Source: Haloferula sp. BvORR071
GTDB taxonomy: Bacteria > Verrucomicrobiota > Verrucomicrobiia > Verrucomicrobiales > Akkermansiaceae
Length of the DNA: 64,000 bases
Direction of reading: 5' to 3'
NCBI RefSeq assembly: GCF_000739615.1
Contig: NZ_BATP01000027.1
Coordinates: 1-64,000, forward strand
Both the position numbers and the translations under genes were made by a program. Shown here piece after piece: positions 7,509 to 19,814 of this stretch (the stretch's first letter is position 1; each line of letters opens with the position of its first letter). A model generated the notes under the pieces. It did no database searches and was not told the DNA's origin. It saw nothing but the letters and a program-made list of their open reading frames with translations.

Positions 7509-10283
7509 ATGCACCTTTATCAGGACTACTTGGCGGAAATTGAGGAACGCAAAGCCGCAGGTTTGCATCCCAAGCCCATCGATGGCGCCGAACTTCTGGC
7601 CGAGATCATCGCCCAGATCAAAGACCCCTCCAACGAGCACCGGAAGCAGTCCCTCGATTTCCTGATCTACAACACCCTTCCCGGCACCACCAGCGCGGCC
7701 GGCGAGAAGGCTGCCTTCCTGGAGGAAATCATTCTCGGCAAGTCGGTCGTGGAGGAAATCTCCCCCACCTTCGCCTTCGAACTGCTCTCCCACATGAAGG
7801 GCGGGGCATCCATCCAGACCCTGCTCAACCTCGCGCTCGGCGACGATGCCGACATCGCCCGCCAGGCTGCCGAGGTGCTGAAGACCCAAGTCTACCTCTA
7901 CGACGCCGATACCTCGCGCCTCAAGGCCGCCTACGAGGCCGGTAACCCGGTCGCGAAGGGCATTCTGGAAAGCTACGCCGCCGCCGAGTTCTTCACCAAG
8001 CTCCCGGAGGTCCCGGAGGAAGTCCAGGTCGTCACCTACATCGCCGCCGAGGGCGACATCTCGACCGACCTTCTTTCCCCCGGCAATCAGGCTCACTCCC
8101 GCTCCGACCGCGAGCTGCACGGCAAGTGCCTGATCAACGCGGAGGCTCAGGAAACCATCAAGGCTCTCCAAAAGCTTCACCCCGACAAGAGCGTCATGCT
8201 CATCGCGGAGAAAGGCACCATGGGCGTCGGTTCCTCCCGCATGTCCGGCGTCAACAATGTCGCTCTCTGGACCGGCCGTCAGGCCAGCAAGTATGTGCCC
8301 TTCGTCAATATCTTCCCGGTCGTCGCAGGCACCAACGGCATCTCCCCGATTTTCCTCACCACCGTCAGCGTCACCGGCGGCATCGGCCTCGATCTCAAGA
8401 ACTGGGTCAAGAAGACCGACGCCGAAGGCAAAGTGGTCAAAGACGCCAATGGCGAACCGATCCTGGAACAGGCCTACTCGGTCGAAACCGGAACCGTCCT
8501 CACCATCAACACCAAGGAGAAGAAGCTCTACGGTGATGGCAAGGTGCTGGCAGACGTCTCTTCCGCATTCACCCCGCAGAAGCTCGAGTTCATCAAGGCG
8601 GGCGGCTCCTACGCCATTGTCTTCGGCAAGAAGCTCCAGACCTTTGCGGCTGAAACACTGGGAGTCGAAGCCCCCGTCGTCTTCGCTCCCGCCAAGGAAG
8701 TTTCCCATCAGGGACAGGGCCTCACCGCCGTCGAGAAAATCTTCAACCGCAACGCCGTCGGCGTTACTCCCGGCCTGACCTTGCATGCCGGCTCCGATGT
8801 CCGCGTCGAGGTCAATATCGTCGGCTCGCAGGACACCACCGGTCTGATGACCTCGCAGGAGTTGGAGGCCATGGCCGCCACCGTCATTTCGCCGACGGTC
8901 GATGCCGCCTACCAGTCCGGCTGCCACACCGCTTCCGTTTGGGACAAGAAGGCCCAGGCCAATATTCCGAAGCTGATGTCCTTCATGCAGCGTTTCGGGC
9001 TCATCACCGCCCGCGATCCGAAGGACGGCTATCACGCCATGACCGACGTCATCCACAAGGTGCTCAATGACATCACCGTGGACGACTGGGACATCATCAT
9101 CGGCGGCGACTCCCACACCCGCATGTCGAAGGGCGTCGCCTTTGGCGCGGACTCCGGCACCGTCGCCCTTGCTCTCGCCACCGGCGAAGCGACCATGCCC
9201 ATCCCTCAGTCCGTGAAGGTCACATTCAAGGGCACGCTCAAGCCCTACATGGACTTCCGCGACGTCGTTCACTCCACCCAGGCGCAGATGCTGAAGAAGT
9301 TCGGCGAGAACGTCTTCCAAGGCCGCGTGATCGAGGTGCACATTGGCACCCTTCCTGCCGACCAGGCATTCACCTTCACCGACTGGACCGCCGAAATGAA
9401 GGCCAAGGCGTCCATCTGCATTTCACAGCCTGAGACCCTCATCGAATCCCTGGAAATTGCGAAGGACCGCATCCAGATCATGATCGGGAAGGGCATGGAC
9501 AATGAGAGCCAAGTCCTGCAGGGCCTGATCGACAAGGCCGACAAGCGCATTGCTGAAATCCGCTCCGGGGAAAAACCGCCGCTCGCTCCCGATGCCACTG
9601 CCAAGTATCACGCCGAGATGGTCGTGGACCTCGACATCATCGACGAGCCGATGATCGCGGACCCCGACGTCAACAACGACGATGTCTCCAAGCGCTACAC
9701 GCACGACGTCATCCGCGGACTCTCCTACTACGAAGGCAGTAAGTCCGTGGACCTCGGCTTCGTCGGCTCCTGCATGGTTCACAAGGGCGACCTCAAGATC
9801 GTCGCCAAGATGCTCAAGAACCTTGAGGAGACTCAGGGCAAGGTCGAGTTCAACGCGCCGCTCGTAGTCGCCGCGCCGACTTACAACATCATCGATGAGC
9901 TCAAGGCCGAAGGCGACTGGGCCATCCTTGAGAAGTATTCCGGCTTCGAGTTCGACGACAACGCACCGAAGACCGCCGCCCGCACCGAGTATCAGAACAT
10001 GATGTATCTCGAGCGCCCCGGCTGCAACCTCTGCATGGGCAACCAGGAGAAGGCCGAGAAAGGTGACACGGTCATGGCCACCTCCACGCGCCTCTTCCAA
10101 GGCCGCGTGGTGGAAGACTCCGACCGGAAGAAGGGCGAGTCCCTCCTCTCATCCACCCCCGTCGTCGTCCTTTCCGCTGTCCTCGGCCGCACCCCGAGCT
10201 TGAACGAATACAAGGCCGCGGTCGAAGGCATCGACCTCACCGCCTTCGCCCCACCGGTGAAGGAGCTGGTGGCCGCCTCCTGA
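7509..10283 (+). CDS. acnB: Bifunctional aconitate hydratase 2 / 2-methylisocitrate dehydratase (AcnB)
   Basis: A 924-aa TCA-cycle enzyme interconverting citrate and isocitrate. It shows AcnB architecture: an N-terminal HEAT-like helical domain (~1-160), then the swivel domain (HGKCLI, GVGSSRMSGVNN), then the catalytic domains. The 4Fe-4S ligands are visible as GSCMVHKG (C755) and GCNLCMGNQ (C839, C842). It is longer than the E. coli enzyme (865 aa), with extra sequence around residues ~300-420. The ATG at 7509 begins the canonical MHLYQDYL-type N-terminus. It is followed after 130 bases by a second, unrelated-architecture aconitase (acnA). Confidence 0.96.
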   Translation: MHLYQDYLAEIEERKAAGLHPKPIDGAELLAEIIAQIKDPSNEHRKQSLDFLIYNTLPGTTSAAGEKAAFLEEIILGKSVVEEISPTFAFELLSHMKGGASIQTLLNLALGDDADIARQAAEVLKTQVYLYDADTSRLKAAYEAGNPVAKGILESYAAAEFFTKLPEVPEEVQVVTYIAAEGDISTDLLSPGNQAHSRSDRELHGKCLINAEAQETIKALQKLHPDKSVMLIAEKGTMGVGSSRMSGVNNVALWTGRQASKYVPFVNIFPVVAGTNGISPIFLTTVSVTGGIGLDLKNWVKKTDAEGKVVKDANGEPILEQAYSVETGTVLTINTKEKKLYGDGKVLADVSSAFTPQKLEFIKAGGSYAIVFGKKLQTFAAETLGVEAPVVFAPAKEVSHQGQGLTAVEKIFNRNAVGVTPGLTLHAGSDVRVEVNIVGSQDTTGLMTSQELEAMAATVISPTVDAAYQSGCHTASVWDKKAQANIPKLMSFMQRFGLITARDPKDGYHAMTDVIHKVLNDITVDDWDIIIGGDSHTRMSKGVAFGADSGTVALALATGEATMPIPQSVKVTFKGTLKPYMDFRDVVHSTQAQMLKKFGENVFQGRVIEVHIGTLPADQAFTFTDWTAEMKAKASICISQPETLIESLEIAKDRIQIMIGKGMDNESQVLQGLIDKADKRIAEIRSGEKPPLAPDATAKYHAEMVVDLDIIDEPMIADPDVNNDDVSKRYTHDVIRGLSYYEGSKSVDLGFVGSCMVHKGDLKIVAKMLKNLEETQGKVEFNAPLVVAAPTYNIIDELKAEGDWAILEKYSGFEFDDNAPKTAARTEYQNMMYLERPGCNLCMGNQEKAEKGDTVMATSTRLFQGRVVEDSDRKKGESLLSSTPVVVLSAVLGRTPSLNEYKAAVEGIDLTAFAPPVKELVAAS

Positions 10284-10323
10284 CGCAGCGGACCGCGGGC
10301 CATCAGCCCGTCCTCACTTTGCC

Positions 10324-10352
10324 GGCTCTTGGGTCCTTGAGGCTCAAGAGCC
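10324..10352 (+). promoter_or_regulatory. Hairpin between acnB and acnA (attenuator or terminator-like)
   Basis: GGCTCTTG at 10324-10331 pairs perfectly with CAAGAGCC at 10345-10352 around a 13-base loop. The loop side also contains CTTGAG-G-CTCAAG (10336-10348), so two mutually exclusive foldings exist. No U-run follows, so it is not a classic intrinsic terminator; it may adjust acnA expression or mRNA stability. Confidence 0.4.
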
Positions 10353-10413
10353 GCATTGCGTACTTTGGGATGCCTCTGGAACTTTCCGGGCGCTGTTGTA
10401 TGAATAATTTCCT

Positions 10414-13275
<2,862 letters not shown>

Positions 13276-13300
13276 ACCTTTCCTAGCAATCGCCTTCAAG

Positions 13301-13335
13301 AGAGGCCGCTCCTGCACCGGGGGCGGCCTCTTTCT
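13301..13335 (+). terminator. Intrinsic terminator after acnA
   Basis: AGAGGCCGC (13301-13309) pairs perfectly with GCGGCCTCT (13323-13331), a 9-base GC-rich stem with a 13-base loop, followed by a T-rich TTCTTGGTTT. It lies 25 bases after the acnA stop. Confidence 0.85.
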
Positions 13336-13441
13336 TGGTTTCCCCGGTGCTTTTTCACCGCCATTTCATCTTGTTAGGGAGATTGGTCGGCCGACCCGCT
13401 TCGCGCTTGCCGGAGATAAGATGACAGATAGGGAGAAGTGA

Positions 13442-15262
13442 GTGAACCCGCCCTACCGGATCGTCCTTTCGTGTCTCGCCCTAGCATCCTGTCTTCCTGC
13501 TGCGGCGGAAACCGTGCGGGGCTTTCCGCATTATCCACGGAAGAGCAATCCCGCCGGCATGATCGCGGGGCCCGACGGCTACTTGTATGGCGTGAACATG
13601 GAGACATTCCCCGGAGGCAACGGCGAGGTCTTCCGCATGGAGCCGGACGGCAAGCTGAAGGTCCTGCACCGCTTCGGACAGCTTCGCACCTTTCCCGGCA
13701 GCAATGACGGCGGCTCCACGCCCACCCACGTCTTCACGATGGGCAAGGACGGCTGCTTCTACGGCCTGACCCGATCGGGCGGCCGCTTCGCCCGCGGCGT
13801 GCTCTATCGCGTGCGGCCGGATGGTGAGTTCTCCGTGGTCATGGACCTGCAGCCCGACGGCTTGATCACCCCGCCGCTGGAGGCGACCAACTTTGCGTAT
13901 GGGGCCCATCAATTGATCGAGGGCCCGGACAACGCGTTTTACACCTTCTCAGCGGCCGGCCACTGCGTGCGCTTGGGTCTGGACGGCAGCATGTCGGTGG
14001 TTGCAAACGTCGGCCCCCTCACCCGGGTCTTCACCGATCCCGCCGAGCCCACCCACGCCATCGTGGCCTACAAGCCGGGCCTAGGTCCGAACAACATGAG
14101 AATGCGCCGCGTGCGCATCACCGACGGCGCAGTCCTCTCCGACGTTACCTGCCCGACTTTCCCAAGTCCCACGACCGGCGTAAAAGCCCTTGCCTACTCC
14201 AGCCGCGGACTCCTGCTGGATGCTGAATGGGCGCAAGGAACAACCGGCGGCAGCCGCCTACACTGGATGAATGCCGACGGCTCGGTGGATTTCGTCGATG
14301 ACTTCCGCTGGTCGCCCGCACCGAGCCACCCTCCCTTCATACAGAGCTTCGTGCACGCGGGGGATGATGGCACCATCCACTACCTCGCCGGCTATTCGAC
14401 CAAGGGAATTGTCTCCGGAGGGGACAGCCTGATCGAATACAAGCCGAATGGAACGCACCGGATGGTCTGCGGCTTCGGGGACTATTCGATGTTCGGATTC
14501 TGCCAGGTGGCACCTGACATGATCTATGGCGCGACGCTCGGCACCTCGTTATTCGCGCCAAGCGGATTCGGGTTCCTCTATTACGAGAACTGGATGAAGC
14601 GCGGCGGCGACTCAAAGTTGGTCCAAGAGGTGAAGGGCGGCGGGATGTTCTTCCAAGTAGCGGGCGACGACAGCCGCAAGGGCGACTACTTCCCCCTCGC
14701 CCAGATGGATGTCGTGAACTCGAAGGGCAACAAGGAACTGCTGATCTCCCCGCTCAAGAACGACCGCGATCCCGCCCGCGAAAAGCTCCGCTTGGTTTCG
14801 GTGGGACAAGCGAGCCAAGGGAGCGCCTCGATCCCTGCCGATCCGAAGCTGAAGGACCGGGTGCTCTATACTCCGGCTGAGGGCGGGCGCCGCAGCGCGA
14901 TCATCCCGTATGTGGTGGAAGACGAATCGGAGCGGCAGTCCAAGGGCACCATCTGGTTCCAAGGCAACGCCGCGGGCACCTATCAAGCTGCCGGGGCTAT
15001 CTCGGGCGACGATCTCAAGCTCAAGGTGACCCCCCGCGGGACCTTCACCGCGACCATTGCCGGAGAAGGCCGGCCACTCACCTTCAGCGGAGCCTTGGAT
15101 TGGTCAGACTCGGCGACTGTCAGCATCCCGGGCGGAACGAATCAGGTCCTCACCTTGCGAATCTCGCTCGTCACCCCGGAAGACGCCCCGCCGATGTTCA
15201 GCTACGTGCTGAGTATCTCTACCGGCGGAGCCTTCGCGGGCTTCGCAACCCTGCCCGATTGA
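13442..15262 (+). CDS. Secreted GloVer-type beta-propeller repeat protein 1
   Basis: A 606-aa exported protein: signal peptide (~1-22, LASCLPAAA), then repeated propeller-like units with motifs such as GPDGYLYGVN, KDGCFYGLTRSGG, GVLYRVRPDGEF and GPDNAFYTF, as in the GloVer (Gloeobacter/Verrucomicrobium) tandem-repeat family. The C-terminal third (~420-606), from NDRDPAREKLRL on, is a beta-rich region with an ALDWSDSATVSIPGG segment. It starts with GTG; GGGAG lies about 9 bases upstream. It is a paralogue of the 613-aa protein at 22358, with both halves aligning. Family function is unknown; a surface or exported binding role is an inference. It lies immediately 5' of non-coding element copy 1. 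Confidence 0.75.
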   Translation: MNPPYRIVLSCLALASCLPAAAETVRGFPHYPRKSNPAGMIAGPDGYLYGVNMETFPGGNGEVFRMEPDGKLKVLHRFGQLRTFPGSNDGGSTPTHVFTMGKDGCFYGLTRSGGRFARGVLYRVRPDGEFSVVMDLQPDGLITPPLEATNFAYGAHQLIEGPDNAFYTFSAAGHCVRLGLDGSMSVVANVGPLTRVFTDPAEPTHAIVAYKPGLGPNNMRMRRVRITDGAVLSDVTCPTFPSPTTGVKALAYSSRGLLLDAEWAQGTTGGSRLHWMNADGSVDFVDDFRWSPAPSHPPFIQSFVHAGDDGTIHYLAGYSTKGIVSGGDSLIEYKPNGTHRMVCGFGDYSMFGFCQVAPDMIYGATLGTSLFAPSGFGFLYYENWMKRGGDSKLVQEVKGGGMFFQVAGDDSRKGDYFPLAQMDVVNSKGNKELLISPLKNDRDPAREKLRLVSVGQASQGSASIPADPKLKDRVLYTPAEGGRRSAIIPYVVEDESERQSKGTIWFQGNAAGTYQAAGAISGDDLKLKVTPRGTFTATIAGEGRPLTFSGALDWSDSATVSIPGGTNQVLTLRISLVTPEDAPPMFSYVLSISTGGAFAGFATLPD

Positions 15263-15279
15263 AATTCTTTTTAGAATTT

Positions 15280-15310
15280 TTGAACATCCGGATTCACGAA
15301 GGGTCTATGA
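15280..15310 (+). promoter_or_regulatory. ECF-type promoter of RNA element copy 1
   Basis: TTGAAC (15280-15285) and TCTATGA (15304-15310) are separated so that GAAC and TCTA are exactly 18 bases apart. All four copies keep this spacing while the bases between differ. The geometry matches RpoE-like GAAC..TCT promoters. An A+T-rich inverted repeat, AAATTCT-TTTT-AGAATTT (15262-15279), abuts it. Confidence 0.5.
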
Positions 15311-15449
15311 CCGTGAAGACCGCGCACTGCGTCGGACTTCATGTAAGGGTGAACAGCACAAAGTCAGCTTCCTTGTCCATGGGTGTGGACGCTTAAAGGG
15401 AAATGATTCGGGCCGCCAGGGGTGGGACCTTGGCGGCCTTCCCTTGTAC
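15280..15449 (+). ncRNA. Repeated structured RNA element, copy 1
   Basis: A 170-base unit present four times on the same strand (15280, 21227, 22122, 24292). After the promoter-like part comes a hairpin at 15313-15342 (GTGAA pairs TTCAT, with inner pairs and a bulged T). An almost invariant domain then runs from 15344 to 15449, containing GTCCA-TGGGTG-TGGAC and a final two-tier hairpin. In that hairpin AAGGGAA (15396-15402) pairs TTCCCTT (15439-15445), and GGCCGCCAGGG (15411-15421) pairs CCTTGGCGGCC (15428-15438). It lies 17 bases after the GloVer 1 stop and 102 bases before the metalloprotease start. The function is unknown: either a stand-alone small RNA or a 5' leader. Confidence 0.65.
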
Positions 15450-15551
15450 CCTGCTCGGGTTTGCGGAGGAGCCTTCGATACACTTTAGCTCATATTAACG
15501 GCTAATTTTTGTCTTATCAGACCATTTTTGATCGACTAAAGGGTCGAGTAA

Positions 15552-18500
15552 ATGATGGCGAAGCTGCTCCAATCCCGCTGCCTCCACATCGCGGGTCTCT
15601 ACCTCCTGAGCCTGGCCCCCTGCCACGCGGAAGCCCCGGCGGCCCTCACGCGGACCATCTCCACCGGGACCGAGTCCGTCACCGTCGATTTCGCCTACCA
15701 CCCCATCCGCAGCACCAATTTTTCGGTGCTGGTCCAAGACTCCACCGGCGCTTTCACCGCCCGCACGCCCTTGGAGGCCCGGACCTACTTGGGCACCGTC
15801 CAAGGTAAGCCGGGGGCGATCGCCGCCGGGCTGATCCGCGCCGATGGCAGCTTCCTGTGCCGCATCAGCTTTGAGAGCGGGGTGGAGTGGAGCAGCACCG
15901 GTGGCACCGCCACGATCCGTGGATCCACCGATTGGATCCCCGCTTGGCCGACCGCCATGGTCGATCCCGGCGGTGCCGGTGCCGTCGTCCGTGCCGCCGA
16001 AGTCGGCGTGGATGCCACCTACCGGGAATACGTGGCCTGCGGCTCGAATATCGATGCCACCGTGGAGATGGCCGAGTTCTGCCTGATGGCCACGGACATG
16101 ATCTACTTGCGGGATGCGGCCCTTCTCCACCGCATCGGCCAAGTGCTGGTGCGGACCGACGCGACTGCCGATCCCTACGAACCGGACGGCGGGGACACGG
16201 GATTGCTGCTGCCCCACATCCGGACGATCTGGAACGCCGGTGCCCCCATCGGCACGACGCACGACCTGGCACTAGTCGCGCGCCCCGGCGCTGGCGGAGG
16301 CTTGGCCTACGTCGGCACGATCGGCACCTCCAGCCGCTACTCTGCCGATGGAACGGATGCCAATGGCGACTTCACCGTAATCTGGCGCCACGAGGCCGGA
16401 CACAACTGGGGATCGAATCACTACGAGGGCGGCGGCAAGCCGGAGGGCCCGACCATCATGTCGGACAATTCGCTCTCACGCTTCTCCAGTGCGGAGCTTT
16501 CCAAGATCATCGCCCACCGCAACACCAAGACCTCGGTCCTGGACAGCTTGGGAGCCTACACTTTCCCCCTGCCCCCGCGGGCCAACATGGACCGGGCGGT
16601 ATTCCTGAACGGTGGCTCAGTGCCGATCGATGTGCTGGCGAACGACTCGGACTCGAATGGCGACGCGATCAGCCTGGCGAGCTTCCCCACGACCTCTGCC
16701 TTGGGCGGCAAGCTCACGCGCTCGGTCGGAACCGGCCCGGCCGGTCGGGACCAGATCCTCTACACTCCCGGCCCGGCCGACATCACGGGCGAGACCGACT
16801 ACTTCAGCTATCAGATCGCGGACGCGGGCGGCAAGACGGCCACCGGCTACGCCGTCGTCCGCCCGGTGGCGGATGCCCTCTTGCCGGTGGACCAGTGGAA
16901 GCTGGACGAGACATCCGGAACCACGGCAGTGAATGCCATCCGCTCCCTGAATGGGACTCACCAGAATGGAGCCGTCGTTGGCGAGCCAGGATCAAATGCG
17001 GTGACCGGCCGCGGCGTTTACTATGACGGCTCGAATGATCGCACTTCGATCTCTGCGCCGAATTACAACACCGCCACCCTGAGCTTCACGGCATGGATCA
17101 AGCGCGACGGAACCCAAAACCCGTGGGCCCCGGTAGTCTTCACCCGCGGTGGCTCCTCCGTGGCGGGTTTCGGCTTCGGGGATGCCAACGAGCTCCGCTA
17201 CCAATGGAATGACAGCGGCAGCACTTTCACGCCTTCGCCCGCTCTTACTGTCCCCGATGGGAAATGGTGTCTGGTATCGATGGCCGTATCGCCCACCGGC
17301 GTGAGCCTCTTCCTGCGGACGCCGGCTGGCCTCCAGAGCGCCACCCATAGCACCCCGATCACCTCGGAAGCCTTCAACTCCACCTTCTACCTGGGCCGGG
17401 ACTCGCTCAACACCAGCCGCCACTACAAAGGCTGGATGGATGACGTGCGGACCTACGCCGCGACGCTGACGGCAGAACAGATCGAGTCGCTCTATCAGCA
17501 AGCAGAACATCCGCCGGAGATCTCGGTAAGCGCCCCACTGGCGGGAGCTTCCGTGCCAGCACTCGATCTCGGCCTGAGCGCACAGCTCAACAACGCGGCC
17601 GGATATCAAATCGAAGGCGTGGACTTCTCCGAAGGCAGCGAACTCTTCGGAACGGCGATCGCTCCGCCCTACTCGCTTACAATCCCGGCGATCCATGCAG
17701 GCCTGCACTCAGTGACCGCGCGGGCAAGCTTCGGCGACTGGGGCTATTCGATCAGCTCGGCACCTGTGGCTTTCACCGTGCTGCCACCACCGCTTCCCGT
17801 CGTCAGCGTGAGCAGCCTCGGGGTCCCCTCGCGCTCCGGGCCCATCGCCGCGGATTTCGTGATCACGCGCAGCCATCCCCTCGGCGACGTGACGGTGCCC
17901 TTCACGATCTCCGGCACCGCCGTTTCCGGAACCGACTATCAGGCTCTCCCGGCGAATGTCAGCTTCCCGGACGGCACCCTCACCAAGACGGTCACGCTCA
18001 CACCCATCGCGGCCGCCCCCCAGGCGACCAAGACCGTGGTGCTCGGCCTAACTGGCACCGCCGACTTCACGACCGGCGCACCGGCAAGCGCGACCCTGAC
18101 CATCGACGACCATCCAACCTCGATTATGGCTGGTGCCTGGAACCTGGCCACCACGTGGACAACCGGCGTGGCAGCCCCCGTCACCGGCACGCAGAACAGC
18201 GGCGAGGACTACGCGGTGAGACACGTGGTCAGCTCGAACAACAACGCCTCCAACAGCCAGGCTTTGATCGGGCGCACTCTGCGGATCGAGAATGGCGGGA
18301 TCCTCGACCTTGCCCGCTTGCACGCGACCACCAACCAGAATGTCTCCTACAGCCTTCCCCCGGTTACGCTTGAGAGCGGCGGCGCGATCCAAGTGCGGGC
18401 CTCGGTCGGCAGCTCGACCCATACCATTCCCGCGTCGATCACTAACAAGGGCATCGGCACCTTCCGGATCAACGGCGGCAGCTATGCGAACGCGGCGATT

Positions 18501-19760
18501 CTCACCGGCGCGTTCTCCGGCAGCGGCCGCCTGGATCTGATCTCCGATACCAACAGCGGCTCGGTCTCGGGAGACTTGCGGCAGCTTTCCGTGAACTCCG
18601 TAAACAATGCCTTCACCGGGGATTGGACCGTGACCCACACGGCGGATGGAGATGATTTCGTGGTCCTCCGTGCCGGAGCGAGCCGTGCCTTGGGCAGTGG
18701 CAGTGTAAGGCTCGGGACCCGCGCCCGCTTGGTCAATGACGCCAGCGGCGGCCTGGACTCGCTCTCGGGCGTCGTGATGGATGGCTTGCAATCGCGCTTG
18801 GATCTCAACCAGCGCTGGAACCAGCCAAGCGCCTCTCTGGCGCTCGCCGGAGGCAGCCCCGAAGTAAAGCTGGGCAACGCGGAATCGATCATCGGCAACC
18901 TGTCCGGCAGCAAGGGCAGCATCTACGGCACAGGCTCATCCTCCGCGCTTACCGTCCAGCAGACCACTGCCGGGGTCTTCAGTGGCGCACTAGGAAGCCC
19001 GCTCAAATTCACCAAGGGCGGTGCCGCAGCGCTGCGCTTGGGCGGCGCGATCGCACCCGCCGTGCAGCTCGTCCTCCAAGCAGGAGATCTGGACCTCGCC
19101 GCCACGCCACTCAGCGTGGCTTCCCTGAATCAAAGTGGCGGGAACCTGCTGCTGGATCTCGGATCCACCTCGGTAGCGCCCCTGACGGTGACCGGGAACT
19201 ACAGCCGCAGCGCCGGTGGCATCGTGGTGAGAAGTAACTCGGTCCCAGCAACCGGGGTGGCCTATCCGCTCGTGGCCTATCAGGGCAGCATGGCGAGCCC
19301 GCCCACCGTCACCTTCGTCGGTCCCGCCGGAACCGGCCTCTCGATGAGCGTGCAACCGGGCACGGGTGCCAACTCGCTGCTGACAGTCACCTTCGCCCCG
19401 GCGGATCCATTTCCTGCCTGGGTCGCAGGTTTCGGCCTGACCGGCAACGACGCACTACCGGCCGCTGATCCGGATCAGGACGGGGTAGGCAACCGAGAGG
19501 AGATGCTGCTTGGCTTCGATCCCACCTGGCGCAACTCGCGCCTGGTTCTCTCGGTGAAGGATTTGTCCCCCACTGAGGCGACTCTCAGCCTGAACCGCGT
19601 GGTGACCGTGGGCAGCTTCACCCTGCAGGCTGCGGAGGATCCGAATGGCCCGTGGACCAGCACTCCGGTGCCGGTCTCGGCAGACGAAAACAACCACGAG
19701 ATCACCGTCCCCAGAATCGGCACGAACCGCTACTTCCGGGCAGTTTATATCGCCCCCTGA
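15552..19760 (+). CDS. Large secreted reprolysin-like zinc metalloprotease with LamG, Calx-beta and beta-helix modules
   Basis: A 1402-aa exported multidomain protein. The order is signal peptide (~1-25); propeptide-like region; M12-type metalloprotease domain with HEAGHNWGSNH (H280, H284, H290) and a Met-turn IMSDN just after; a cadherin/VCBS-like module (~340-440, DVLANDSDSNGD); a LamG/concanavalin fold (~445-650, KLDETSG ... TAWIKRDG); an Ig-like segment (~655-750); a Calx-beta module (~755-850, VSGTDY); a Ser/Gly/Asn-rich passenger-like beta-helix (~855-1275); and a C-terminal calcium-loop (DPDQDGVGNREE) plus beta domain. It is probably surface-bound or secreted and degrades extracellular protein. 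The start is ATGATG at 15552; the second ATG is equally possible. It lies between RNA copy 1 and a flavoprotein gene. Confidence 0.85.
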   Translation: MMAKLLQSRCLHIAGLYLLSLAPCHAEAPAALTRTISTGTESVTVDFAYHPIRSTNFSVLVQDSTGAFTARTPLEARTYLGTVQGKPGAIAAGLIRADGSFLCRISFESGVEWSSTGGTATIRGSTDWIPAWPTAMVDPGGAGAVVRAAEVGVDATYREYVACGSNIDATVEMAEFCLMATDMIYLRDAALLHRIGQVLVRTDATADPYEPDGGDTGLLLPHIRTIWNAGAPIGTTHDLALVARPGAGGGLAYVGTIGTSSRYSADGTDANGDFTVIWRHEAGHNWGSNHYEGGGKPEGPTIMSDNSLSRFSSAELSKIIAHRNTKTSVLDSLGAYTFPLPPRANMDRAVFLNGGSVPIDVLANDSDSNGDAISLASFPTTSALGGKLTRSVGTGPAGRDQILYTPGPADITGETDYFSYQIADAGGKTATGYAVVRPVADALLPVDQWKLDETSGTTAVNAIRSLNGTHQNGAVVGEPGSNAVTGRGVYYDGSNDRTSISAPNYNTATLSFTAWIKRDGTQNPWAPVVFTRGGSSVAGFGFGDANELRYQWNDSGSTFTPSPALTVPDGKWCLVSMAVSPTGVSLFLRTPAGLQSATHSTPITSEAFNSTFYLGRDSLNTSRHYKGWMDDVRTYAATLTAEQIESLYQQAEHPPEISVSAPLAGASVPALDLGLSAQLNNAAGYQIEGVDFSEGSELFGTAIAPPYSLTIPAIHAGLHSVTARASFGDWGYSISSAPVAFTVLPPPLPVVSVSSLGVPSRSGPIAADFVITRSHPLGDVTVPFTISGTAVSGTDYQALPANVSFPDGTLTKTVTLTPIAAAPQATKTVVLGLTGTADFTTGAPASATLTIDDHPTSIMAGAWNLATTWTTGVAAPVTGTQNSGEDYAVRHVVSSNNNASNSQALIGRTLRIENGGILDLARLHATTNQNVSYSLPPVTLESGGAIQVRASVGSSTHTIPASITNKGIGTFRINGGSYANAAILTGAFSGSGRLDLISDTNSGSVSGDLRQLSVNSVNNAFTGDWTVTHTADGDDFVVLRAGASRALGSGSVRLGTRARLVNDASGGLDSLSGVVMDGLQSRLDLNQRWNQPSASLALAGGSPEVKLGNAESIIGNLSGSKGSIYGTGSSSALTVQQTTAGVFSGALGSPLKFTKGGAAALRLGGAIAPAVQLVLQAGDLDLAATPLSVASLNQSGGNLLLDLGSTSVAPLTVTGNYSRSAGGIVVRSNSVPATGVAYPLVAYQGSMASPPTVTFVGPAGTGLSMSVQPGTGANSLLTVTFAPADPFPAWVAGFGLTGNDALPAADPDQDGVGNREEMLLGFDPTWRNSRLVLSVKDLSPTEATLSLNRVVTVGSFTLQAAEDPNGPWTSTPVPVSADENNHEITVPRIGTNRYFRAVYIAP

Positions 19761-19814
19761 CGCTTGCCACGCGCGGGTGATTGTCTTTGCCAAGAAGCAT
19801 GGGAGCATGCCGCC

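Noticed and set aside
15308..15396. Possible small protein inside the repeated element (about 29 codons in copies 1 and 4)
   Set aside because: Copies 2 and 3 have a 1-base length difference in the hairpin and stop after 12 codons. Variation keeps base pairing, not reading frame, so it is RNA and not protein.
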